DNA of 64,000 bases from Coriaria nepalensis (Eukaryota > Streptophyta > Magnoliopsida > Cucurbitales > Coriariaceae), in contig CP114487.1 in NCBI GenBank assembly GCA_027186245.1, positions 11,651,001-11,715,000 on the forward strand, written 5' to 3'. Positions 37,851 to 49,394 of the stretch are shown here, piece after piece. The translations under genes and the position numbers were made by a program. Positions within the stretch are counted from its first letter, which is position 1. The number at the start of each line of letters is the position of its first letter. The notes under the pieces were generated by a model that saw only the letters and a program-made list of their open reading frames with translations, was not told the DNA's origin and made no database searches.

Positions 37851-37886
37851 GTTTTTTTGTTTTTTTGTTTTTTTGTTTTTTTGTTT
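37851..37886. repeat. GTTTTTTT tandem repeat
   Basis: Four exact copies of an 8-bp unit followed by a partial copy, about 440 bp upstream of the ChaC-like start codon. Confidence 0.9.
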
Positions 37887-38009
37887 TCCATAACCAGGAT
37901 GCCACGTGGCGGTGTTGGATCGCAACTACGAATTCCGGTTTCCTCGCGTTCAGAGTATAAATTGTCTGCTTCTACCACCACCTATTTTGACTCCCCTCGG
38001 AAGAACCAG

Positions 38010-38015
38010 AGAGAA

Positions 38016-38048
<33 letters not shown>
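38010..38048. repeat. (GA)n microsatellite in the ChaC-like leader region
   Basis: GAGAGAAAGAGAGAAAG followed by an uninterrupted GA run. Such GA tracts are common in plant 5' UTRs. Confidence 0.85.
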
Positions 38049-38321
38049 CGGGGGAGGAAGAGAAGGAAAATCGACCGAAAAGCCCCAATTTGGTAAGCTA
38101 AACCCTAAAAATCTAGCTTTCTCTTTCTCTTCAGGTTCGCTTCTCTCTGAGTCCGCCATTGCCGTGCAGTATTCGGTAACTCGCTTTTTATATTCTCGGA
38201 CAAGATTAGAGCAGAATCTCCAAGTGGGTAATCTTTACTATTATGTAATCTAAGTTATGTATTATTATCCGTCATGACACCGTGGCTCTAATTGAAAATG
38301 TTCTTTGAGGATTTAGAGACA

Positions 38322-39788
38322 ATGGTGTTCTGGGTTTTCGGCTATGGTTCGTTGGTGTGGAACCCAGGATTTGATTTTGATGACAAAATTATCGGCTTCA
38401 TCAGGGATTATAGGCGCGTGTTTGACCTTGGTATGTGAAAACATATATAAATGTATATGTAAAGGTTCAGGTGATTTATCACGTATGTAATATTTGAATC
38501 TTATGTTCTTTTGAGTGTCAGCTTGCATAGATCACAGAGGTACACCTGAAAACCCTGCAAGAACTCTCACCTTGGAATATGAAGAAGGAGCTGTTTGTGT
38601 AAGAATATACGTTGCAAGTGTAGTACATTATGCTCATCTGTAACTCTAACTGCTTCTACAACCCTCTTAAACCTTTTTTTCTATTTGGTTTCCTTTTCTT
38701 TCTGACCCGCGTCTTTTTTTGACAGTGGGGTGCCGTTTATTGTGTTCGGGGCAGTCCTGAAAGGGAACGAGCTGCAATGGAGGTATACCTTTAAAAAATG
38801 TTACTGTTTGTTAGAGTCAAACCGATCCTTTTTACCCGGTTTGATATGAATGACATGTTTGTCAAAATGTAGTATTTGGAGCGAAGAGAATGTGAATATG
38901 ATCAAAAGACTCTTGTCAACTTTTACAAGGTGAGATTATTTATCCCAAATCTCTTCCGATATTCTCCAATGTTCTTTTGTAGGTTTTTTTGGGTGTATTC
39001 TTATATTATGTGGATTTTTAACTCAGGGAGATGATTCACTGGAGCCCACTTTGACAGGAGTTATAGTGTAAGTTAGCATTGGCTATCACTCCTCATATCT
39101 CACCCCCTTTTTTTCTTTATTATTATTATTCTTATCTTAACCAGATATAAAGAAGAGGTAGATAATGACAATTTGTGACATCATTTATTAAAATATAAAC
39201 ACAGATGTTGTCTGTTATTTGATTTTTAATGATGTTTATGGACACTAATGATTGCAGATTCACATCCACTCCAGACAAGATATTAAACAAGTATTACCTG
39301 GGGCCTGCTCCTTTGGAGGTGATGGCCAGGTAAAATAGTAGCAGCATAGTATCACTTTCTCATAACTGGCTAATATTTTATTGGTGTAGAAGTACTAATC
39401 TCCCTTGTTTCTCTTGATCCTCATGTGCACCCTTATCAGGCAAATAGCTACTGCTGTTGGGCCTTGCGGCAACAATAGAGACTATATTTTTAAGTTAGAG
39501 AAAGCCATGTTTGACATAGGTGAGACTCTCTTTCTGCTTTAAAAAAAAAGAAAAAAAAAATTTAAAGCTCCAGCTGGGTTTAGATTTTATAATGGAATTG
39601 TGGACTGTACTTGAACAGGACATGAGGATGACATGGTGATAGAACTTGCAAATGAGGTGAGGAAGGTGCTTCGAATGGTTTGGCCCGTGATTTCGAAGGA
39701 GAAGGAATTGCACGTACCGCTCAATTCACACATCCCTGCCATAAAACTGCACCCTCTCCCTGAAGCCGTGGCCATGGATTCTTCGTAA
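38322..39788 (+). CDS. ChaC-like gamma-glutamylcyclotransferase (GGCT2 family)
   Basis: Eight exons (38322-38430, 38522-38598, 38726-38782, 38873-38929, 39027-39067, 39258-39329, 39440-39519, 39619-39788) join in phase to 220 residues. ChaC enzymes cleave cytosolic glutathione to 5-oxoproline and Cys-Gly, feeding glutathione turnover and sulfur recycling. The family fold is marked by the nucleophile-pocket loop VFGYGSLVW at residues 4-12, then [12 protein letters not shown], and [10 protein letters not shown], whose glutamates align with the catalytic Glu region. [14 protein letters not shown] is the usual C-terminal signature. Length fits GGCT2 (about 200-227 residues). The neighbours point to the At4g31290 orthologue. 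The tail after [10 protein letters not shown] is poorly conserved. The last bases of the coding region lie inside a 94-bp tandem duplication. Confidence 0.93.
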
Positions 39789-39966
39789 CAAGTAACACCG
39801 GACATTCTTGTTCTGCATTTGTTTGCTCTTTCAACTTAGTAGGGGGCTCATTTTCAATTTTCTTCTCACGTGTTCTTCGTAACAAGTAACACCGGATATT
39901 CTTGTTCTGCATTTGTTTGCTTTTTCAATTTAGTAGGGGACTCATTTTCAATTTTCTTCTCACGTT
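39779..39966. repeat. 94-bp tandem duplication spanning the ChaC-like stop codon
   Basis: 39779-39872 and 39873-39966 are almost identical, with only a few substitutions (GACATT/GATATT, CTCTTTCAAC/TTTTTCAAT, GGGGGC/GGGGAC). The first copy contains the last codons and TAA of the gene; the second lies in the 3' UTR. Confidence 0.9.
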
Positions 39967-40402
39967 CTTGGACCAGATGGATTGGTTTTTGTTTGCTCCC
40001 CTGACAGTATATCCTTTATAATGTCGTTGAGATAGTGACTCTTTATCTTTTACACGGAATGCATTATTTGAGGTTTCTTTTTAGTTACTTCACGTTATTT
40101 TTCATGTTACCTTTTTTAGGAAAAAGAAGAGAAGCATAACATATCATAGGATCAATGCCAATTAATTCTCAGAAAAAAAGGACTAATGAGAAATTTAGAC
40201 AGAAACGTTACAGTTATCAACGTAGATAATTTCATTCACATAGAACCGGTCGATATCCGATAGAAAAATTGGCTTGAATTGAGAATCCGTTCAGTAATGT
40301 TAGTTTATTATACCTTGCCATTTGATAAGAGCAAAAAATTCAATGTGTTCCAATGATTACTTAACTAGCCCGCTATAAATATCTAAATAAAATAACTAGG
40401 TC
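39789..40402. other. Convergent intergenic region
   Basis: 3' UTRs of the ChaC-like gene (+) and the arabinokinase gene (-) face each other here. Apart from the 94-bp duplication, nothing seen. Confidence 0.5.
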
Positions 40403-42561
40403 TTAGTTTTGTTGAGAGGATATCCGGCGTCGAATTCTCAGATACCCGAACTTTCCAGCACCAGGTGAAGAACCTTCAAAGCAAAATGGCAAATACCCTG
40501 TTGCGTTTTTGTATCTCTGCTGAATCTGGATGATCAGGGAAAAAAAAAATGGAGATGAAGTTTCAAAGTCAATCAGATTCACATAGTGTTTTCCTAAAGA
40601 GAATCTTCTTTTTAATGATGACAAAGGTAAGTCGGGGAAATTTACCTCAAGGATCTGTTGGCTGCTTCTTAAACAGTTTTTTCCGATCACACAAACGGTT
40701 CCACCAGATCCACCACCAGTGATTTTTGCTCCATATAATGTCCCATCTTCAGATTTGGATGATTTAGAATGCTGCATTTCCTGGACCAACTCTACGAGCC
40801 TATCGGTCCCATCTGAGCCCAGTCCACAAGCACCATAGCTATAGTGGCACTGCAAAACCAAAACTCATTCAGCAATACTCTAAGATGTTCTATTTAGATT
40901 GTAGACATTGTCTTGAAGCTTATATTTCCTTGTTGAAATGCCCAATCTAAAGGTTAAAATTCCGACTAACTTGGATATTCAACTGACCTGATACAAAAGC
41001 TCACCGAGAGCTGTAAGTTGATCATCAGAACTAGCTGAAGTTAGCAACGCTTTGAAGGCCTGTATATCAAGTATTGCAGGTGTTACTACAGGGTGTACAA
41101 CTTTTGAAGAGAGATGTCAAGAGTGAAAAATACAAAGCAATCTTCCTAACCTTGACCCGGAAATTTTCATATATAGGATGTCTAGCAGATGCTCTCACTG
41201 CATATGTTTTCTTCTGATCAATAACTGTTACAGGATCATTATGATCTGAATATTCCTCCAGAAATGTCTCGCCTAGAATGGACTCAGGAAGAACCTTAGC
41301 ATAGAGAGCTTCATACCTGCAGAATAACATGTAAATTGAAATAATTATGCTGAACCCCTTTTACTTGGATAAGATTGCTTTCCGAATAACAGGGAAGTAT
41401 ATACTTCTTTTATTGTTTCCAAAAATTGGACCTAAAGGAACGGTGATTATGAGATTTTGAGCAGCATGTTTCATAGTGACTCGCAGAAATATTTAGAGAT
41501 CAAGGTTAAGGACTTTACCTGTGAGGTGGCAAATTACACAGATAATCCAATGAAGATTCAGGTTCAAGTAGTTCAACACTGACTTCCTCCGACTCATCAG
41601 AGTCTATCCCATTAGAAATTGGTGACTGTGATAATAGGGTAGATGCTTTAGATTTGATCATTTTTCTCCCCATAAATGCTCCAACCCTAACAGAACCGTA
41701 GTCTGCTCCTCCAATACTGTCCAGCAATGCAATCAATATTACAGCGGTGGATAAAATGCAGAAGAGACACATTTCATGGAAGTTTCCAAAACAAGTGACA
41801 ATTTTGCAAGTAATATATATGTGCGTATTTTCCATGAGATACTTGAAAGCTTTCATGATTATTGATATATACACGATATCTGCTTAACTGAAGGGATCAA
41901 GGAAGCAAGAAAGCAAGAAAGCAAATTGTTCAGTCCCTCCTAGTACTGAGTTTAATGGTAAAAGTGATGGATATGCAAGTAAAGCTAAAGGAGGTTCTAT
42001 CAGTCTCCCTGACAAATTTCAGGAACTGTGAAACCATCTACATCAGGGATAAGATTTATCAGATTTGAAGACATATATCACAAAAAAATGAAAAATATCA
42101 TCAAGTCTAGATACCTATGCCGTATTCCTGAATCAATCCCCCAAAATCGAATATGACCAGGAATTTCAACAAGCCCAAGCACCTCCGCTGGCTGCAATTA
42201 ATAAATAAAAAAGCATTTCTGTAAATGACTTCTCAGAGCTTTTTGAAGATAGCTTCACAAGAGAAAGATATATAGAGAAAGTATGATATCTTGTACCTGG
42301 CAAACCATTGCAAGCAGTTTGTTGGCTTCACCACACGCTGAAGTCATCTGATCCATCACACCACAAGGAGCTCCAACAACGTGGTTCTCCACCTAACAAA
42401 GAACAGGAGAAATGAGGCAAGAAACTACATGCTTCAAGTTTTTAAGAAAGAATAAGTTTGATGGATTGTCGAACCTTTTGGCAAAGCAAAGCCAGATCTC
42501 TTGCACTGATACTTAGTCCTGAGAGAAATTGATGGAGCTTACTTTAATGTCTCCCCAAACC

Positions 42562-42600
<39 letters not shown>

Positions 42601-45600
42601 TAATATTTAAATTTGATCTAGCTAAATAAGAACAGTACTTTGCATATCACATCACAAAAGGCTAGTCAATTTACCATGAGCAGCAGCTATGGCAGACATG
42701 GTAGCAACCTCGACAGAGGCGGATGAAGATACACCTTTGCCTTCTGGGACTGCTGAAGAAACCTGCAAGAATCTTGTTGTGAACAATTTGCATATGACAG
42801 GCTTGGAAGGAACTTTGAGGAGAATAAACAAGGGGAAAGAGAGAATGTGTGCATGATCAGAGAAAATTGGAATGCACTAGCACTAGCAAAATAGAAATTA
42901 GTTTCCTGTGGAAGCTATTTATAAATTACATATTTTAGAAAAGGGACTGACTACTACCAGCACGCTAATACTGTCTTCAAAACGTACACCTAACTCCGTC
43001 ATTAAAACCAAGATCGTCCCTGCAACATATGCAGCCCACCTGAAAGAGTGTGGCATGAGCAATTGAGTGGTATATACAACTTTCGAGAAAATATAGATTA
43101 AAACAAAGCAAAGCCACCTACTTTTGTGCTGGATCTTTGGCAAAAAATTTCTTTGCCGCCTCATATGACATAGGTTGCTCTCGGTCCATGAAATCAGACA
43201 AATCCATATCAAAAGTTGGAGCACGGTTGCTCAATTCAGACCCATATGACACCTGTTATTTGATAAATAAAAACTTAAGACCATTCATGTTTCCATTATG
43301 CTATCAAATGACCTTGATAGATCTTAACCAATAGCTGACGAGCTTATTATGGTATTGAAAGAGTTCACAAACATTGAACAAGACATGAAATATGCTGTCA
43401 ACATCCACAATTGTTTAACAGAATAACCAGAATCCATACAAATGCCAATACATACAATTTGCAGAACAGGGGCTGATTCCTCTGCTTTTTCATCCTGCCG
43501 AGCCTGGGCATGTTTCCAAAGCCTGTGTTTACTTGGATGGTTCCGCTGCACAGCAACATGGCAGGCTTCCCTTATAGGCATCTGTGAAAAAGGAAGGGCC
43601 AAGAGAAATGGCACAAGCATGTGTTAAAACTACTTCATGAAAGATGTAAAGCAATCTCATACCAGCTTAGAATAGTAAGGGCGGGTAAAATGAAATATCA
43701 CAAATTTCAGCAAGGAGTGACCTAAATATGGTTGAGTGTTGTCCAAAGTGTCAAGGAAGTTACAAGCCTCATATATACAGAAGTACACGAGATATGTAAA
43801 AAAGTGTCTTCACCTCAAGCACGAGCAGATTACCGATCTAATTGACAATATTTAGAACTATTTGCAGACTACAAGAAAAAATGACAAATTAAGAGATTTT
43901 ACAATATAGGATTGGTGGAAAGAAACTAATTTCAAAGACAAATGCAATTTTGGCTCTGGCAGTGAGTTTGGCCATTGTCAGTCTTTTATTAAAAGAATAC
44001 CTGAATCCAGGCTTTGAATTGTCCGGCAAAATAAAAAACCACTTGAAGGGACCACACCCAATCAAATTGACATGAATACACTACAGTTGAAAAGAGTGTA
44101 ATCTTACCTGTAAGACAAGGCTTCCTGAATAGTCAGCAATGCCCCCCATCACATCCAACCTTCCAGGTGCTCTTGCCACAAAAATATCTTCCTGCACACC
44201 CCCGGCGGAGCACAACATAAGCTTACTTTCAGCAATGATATTTTAGATTCTTATTCATCTCCACCTATTTTTCCTAGTTTAGTGGACCAGCTGAAGTAAG
44301 AGATAGAAATACTGTAAAAATGGAGGTAATAAAAAAAGGCTTTAACTGAGCATGGACAACCTCCCAATTAAATAGTCCAGCAGCAGCCTTCAGCTCCCGC
44401 CTCTGGAGCTTTTCAGCGTTCTTTTCAGAATCATGAAAAGTATCTAACTCAGACAAGCTCTTTAAGAAACTCATCGTATCTGGAAGACCTTGAAGATCTC
44501 CATGGAGAATCTCAAAGTCTTCAGCATATCTACAAAAATAAAGGGAAAGGTTCTGATTATGGAACCACATTATTCTTCTCTAGAGAAAGCTCATTACATG
44601 AAAGAAGAATCTCACGAGTCTATTTGAGAGCTCCTCTCATCCATTAGTGACGTCTGGGATCCGTTAGAACGACTCAATTCACTCTCAGCATTTGCATACC
44701 AATCTGGGATTAAGAGATCGCGTCCAGGGACCCTCTGTAGTTGATACCCAAGGACTATGGCATCTCTTAATCTTCTTGCCCCACTGTGCTGCAATTGATT
44801 GGAGACATGAAACCATAAACATACAGACAGAGCTGTCAACCTGACTCAGTAGACCCTATAATCTATAGTAAATATTGCAGTTATTTACAAACATTTATGA
44901 CATGCTTATGCTGAGTTAAATCACAGTCGAGAGATACAGATTGTGTCTCAGCAAAATTACCATCTTATGCTCTAAGAAGCAATATCATCAGAAGTCCATT
45001 TACCTTATCTGATGCATAATTTTTTCCAGCCGCTGTCTCCTGTAAAATGTGAGCTGCCACCTACAATTTAATTTCAAAAATGAATTCAGTTAGGATGCTT
45101 AAGGAAACAAATGGAGCAGCATCAACTTGTTGCAAAAGTTAAACAAGTTAAGAAAAAAAAACTTCATATAAATCTATTACTTTTCCACGAGATATATGAA
45201 AAATAAGCTATTATCATTATAAATTACAATACTGATATTTATTGATGAGCATTCATCCATATAAAATTACAAATACCTACTCCCAATTTTCCACACAGCT
45301 ATAATTTTGTTATGACAGTGAACAGAGGACCATCATAAATTATCTGGACAATAGTTAAAATAGTCATAACAGAATCTGAAAATGCCTGCGCAAGAAGAAA
45401 TTTAATGATATAGCTGAAAGAAATACATTATGCTTGATTCTTAGATAATAGTCATTAAAAACCATGCAGATGCAAATCTACAATGCTTAAAAGATCAGGA
45501 AACTTGAGAGTGTACCGCGCCTCCATTTACACCTCCCTCATAGCACGGTTTCAAACTGATAGCACGTTCAAGGTAAGGTTTCCAGTGACCAGTGAGTAAA

Positions 45601-48439
45601 TCCCTCCTTATCATCTCAACTCCACTTTGATAAAACTGATGTTAAGAGTACACCAATAAATCAGATTCTTGACAAAAGTGAGGAAAGAGGTGACTATGTC
45701 ACTATATTGGTTACCTCAAGCATATTCCTCAGAAACGGTTCTTCATTGAAATAGTCTCGGCGCACAAAGACAAATGGTAACTTGAATGCCAAGGCTTCAC
45801 TGACTGTGCCATAGCCAATTTTTCCTGAAATAAATGGACACTTTTCAATTTCCTTCCTAGCCATCTAATGCAGCTAATCTACGGAAAAAAAGTTATATAC
45901 AGACCAAGCATACAATCAGATGCTGCAATCATATCAGGTGTATAAGCATCTTTTGCAAGCTTTATGAAACTCGGTGGAAGCTCTTGAGTTTCAGAAGCAC
46001 CGCAAACCTGCACCAGAAACCAATACAACATCAGAGCATGCCCAAAGGTAAGATAGCACATTTATAGCACAGATGAATAAGATGCAATAACAGATACCAG
46101 ACATAGCCAACCAGAGGGCAAGTATTCCTCCTTCAGTTTCCACCCAGAAGGCTACAAACATGAGAGGCAACAATGGAGAATTACAATCTAAATAAGACAA
46201 GCAAATACGCTATATTCCCAAACAAGCAATGAAGGATAAACATCACAACAAAGACAAAATAAAATCATTAACCACCTGTCCACCAAAATTGAGGATAACT
46301 AGCTTTACGCCTTCCTCGATTCCAAGTTCCTTCCTCACCTGCAACAAGAAAATGAGTAGATGCCCACAAGTGAAATAAATCATTGAAAGAAGTGCTTAGC
46401 TAAAATCAATCAACCAAACCTCCTTTCGGGTTCTGTGCAGCCTTCTCACAACTAGTGGAACATCGATAACATCGCGGAAAGCAGGCACTATGAAGGGGAA
46501 AGAAAAAAAAAATAGAGAAACTTTTTCAAGGCTCCCCAAGGCAAGAGTATGTGGTCTAAGAAGTAAATTATAAAAAAAAAAAAAAAAAACCATTACAGCA
46601 ACTTACTTGGGCAGTATCCTGGGAGCCGGATTAGGAATTCACAATGTGAATAGTCCTCTGCAATCTGTAAAAAACAGACAAGTTAACCCCAATCAGTGTT
46701 ATTTCTCTTATAAGTGGTACAACCACTGTAAGACACCAATTAGGATCAGAGCACAAGAAAATTAAATAAGGTTTCATATCACAACTTCAATGATTAACCA
46801 GAAAAAACTAGTCTGCCTTTTTTTAAGTTCCAATATTATATCATCCGACAATTCCCTATTGAAGGTAAAAACCCCTCCATTTCTTGTTTTCCAACTATAC
46901 CAGATAAAAATTGCAATCAGAAGTTGACAAAGATTTCATTTAAATATAGAGCATATACAATTTACCTGCCAGACCGTTGAACGATGATGATGACCCGCGA
47001 CCATCACATACTCCGCATAGATGAAATCCCAACTACAAAGTTAAAGATCACAGAATTTGAGCGCACTCAAGTTTTACAAGTACCGTAGGCAAAGAAAAGA
47101 ACCTAACAAGTTACCTAAAGTTGGTGACACAGACGGAGCGTATTCCAGCATCAGCAGCAGCACGGCAAGCGACTGGTACAACATCGGAAACCTGTTTTTA
47201 TAACAGCAGAAGCTTATTCACCAAAGGTATTAATTTTTTATTAAATAAATCAAATCATGTGTCCATAATCTGAAGAGATCAGGAAAATTACTACTGCATA
47301 CTTGAAGGGACAAGTTAATTATATATCCACATCTTATCTGTTACAATCACACATATGTCATGTAGCAGTTATGCTTACCACTAAATCAGCTTTGATAGAG
47401 TTCAGCCACTCAACTTCTGTTGCCAAAATGGAAGCACGAGGTACAACAGCTGTCTCAGAATACTGACCCAAATGCAAAGAAAATAATTAGCAACCCAAGA
47501 GGACGAGGAAAAAAGTTTGTTTCAAGAAAAAAAAAAGGGGATTATATTAATAGATCATTTTTTTTTAATTAATCAATGCAGTATGGGTTTTTTGTGAGAG
47601 AGAGATTGTGGGAAAGGGACGACTTTCAAGCCATCAATCTTCAAAATGTATTATCTCATACCTTCTCTAAGGATGCCAGGCGGTCGACTGTCAATGCATC
47701 TGTCTGAACAGCTCCACAATCCAACAATTCCTGATATATAATATACATATAATTATGGCAGATTCGGGTAAACTTTGTTCAATTCAGGAGCAGATTAAAC
47801 TAAATGAGCAGTGACAAGGATGGAGAGAAATCGCCAAATTTGAGCCCAGAGTAGCAAGCATGATCTCATACAGATAATCGAAGCAAATGAATTTACTAAT
47901 TCACATCGATTTTAACATCATACCCTGCGAATAAAGAGCCGAGGAGATTGTATTTCAGAAGTGAAAACGAAATCAGGAGCGCCGGTGACCACATGCACAT
48001 CATGCCCGGCATGTATCAGGTGCCGAACGACCTAGATTTTCCAAAGTATTAGTGATCTAAAACCGATCGCAATCAGAGAAGAAACAATTGATTTTGATTT
48101 AATCTCTAGAGAACTTAACAGAGTCAAATTTTATCAGACTGTTTTTCGGATCACCCTGGGGAGTGAAATTAACAGCCGATTGAAGACCACGAGCTGATTA
48201 AAATTTCAAGGAATTGAACGAAATTCAATCGAGCACACCGGATTTCCGGATTAACAAAACAAATTCAAAAAATAAAAAGTTAAGCTCGTAAGTATGGCGG
48301 AATAGTAATAATCTGGAGATAAAGCAGAGACCTCGACAACTCGAGTGGCATGGCCGAAGCCATGGCCAGTGACATAATAAGCAAAAACCAAATGATTCGT
48401 AGACGCAGAAACAGCTTCACTATCCTCCACTATCCTCAT
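40403..48439 (-). CDS. ARA1: L-arabinokinase (GT-like N-terminal domain + GHMP kinase)
   Basis: About 29 exons on the minus strand encode roughly 1000 residues. The enzyme phosphorylates free L-arabinose to arabinose 1-phosphate, the salvage step that returns cell-wall arabinose to the UDP-arabinose pool. The N-terminal half is a GT-B-like domain, beginning with [20 protein letters not shown] and containing [25 protein letters not shown] and [11 protein letters not shown]. The C-terminal half is a galactokinase-type GHMP kinase: sugar-binding [18 protein letters not shown] loop [24 protein letters not shown], and [12 protein letters not shown]. The protein ends [16 protein letters not shown]. 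The first exons are 48332-48439, 47924-48031, 47662-47730, 47379-47462 and 47115-47191; the last two are 40646-40849 and 40403-40525. Start: the ATG of [12 protein letters not shown]; sequence upstream opens only through a TTG. I saw no frame break. At4g16130 is the Arabidopsis gene, which lies outside the syntenic block of its neighbours. Confidence 0.95.
40526..40645 (-). other. Last intron of arabinokinase: 120 nt, open in frame
   Basis: The intron has a clean GT..AG border but is exactly 40 codons long, contains no stop, and is in phase on both sides. Retention would insert 40 residues between the SSQQILE and [11 protein letters not shown] segments of the kinase domain. Confidence 0.75.
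42556..42602. repeat. Poly(A) and (AT)n tract in an arabinokinase intron
   Basis: An A run directly followed by about 12 AT dinucleotides, inside an intron between two GHMP-kinase exons. Confidence 0.85.
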
Positions 48440-49394
48440 TTTTCTCCGTCCTCTTTCACGGCAGCCGGAAACAAGTTGGAAATTATGGAAGATCGACGGA
48501 GTAGCCGAGATCAGAGAAAGAAGCAACTTCCTCCCTCGAAAGAAGAATCAAACTATAGACGAGAAATCAGCTGGGAAACTTATCAAATGATTACTACGAT
48601 TTCCACTAAAATTGGAATCTGCGTAAGGCAAGTGGCGGGTTGGCATTGGCACCGTGATTGGAGTTTGGCGCTGTTATTATGAGGGATGTTAGGGTGGACC
48701 CGCTTGTGCGACCGGGGAGAGAGAAACCGTTTCTGGTATTTCTACTTTCGAGGGGAAAGGCTAGAGAAGGAGATCGTGTAAGCGCCACGTCAGATAAAAC
48801 AAAATCTGTCGACGTCAATAAGAAGATGTTCCCCGGTTAATCACGGACGGACTCTCATTCTTCCACTCCTCAAGTGGCTGATGGAATCGGATGCGGCTTA
48901 GTCCACCTGCATGGTTCGTTGGTTTCTCCCCTGATCAATTTGCATCTTTCAAAGGCAATAATATTCTGGGCATTTATGATCTTTTCCGCAATCTTTCTTT
49001 CATTTGCCAGAAACGAATACGGTTGAAAGAAGAGATACTGTGATCGACCAAATCCCTGAATATACGTAGTCGGGGTTTTTTTTCCCCATATCACTGATTC
49101 AGTGCTACTTCACAATTTTCACCAACAATAAGCTTGCCGTCCATCCTGTTTAGATAGTATGAATATTGTTTTTTTCATATAAAATATATTTAGATGTGGC
49201 AGTCAAATTAAGGAACGTTAGGCTACATAAACAGTGACGAAAAATATATACCGGAACGCGAGACATAATATTGACAGGTCTCTCCATAACCTATCATCTT
49301 CGAGTTATACGGACATGCCCTATGGGTATAACTCGACCAACGTAACCTACTTTTATGCCTATCTTAAAACTTGGATGTTTGCAATATGTTTCAT
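48440..49394. other. Arabinokinase upstream region and 3' flank of the next gene
   Basis: No gene seen. Short frames just upstream of the arabinokinase start on both strands lack similarity to anything I recognise. Confidence 0.5.

Larger units (their letters stand above)
37270..38321. other. Intergenic region and leader of the ChaC-like gene
   Basis: Trihelix 3' flank, then promoter and leader of the ChaC-like gene. Contains a T7G repeat, a CATG run at 37802-37814 and a GA tract. A leader intron is plausible from AAACCCTAAAAATC (about 38100) onward, but I could not fix its borders. Confidence 0.45.
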
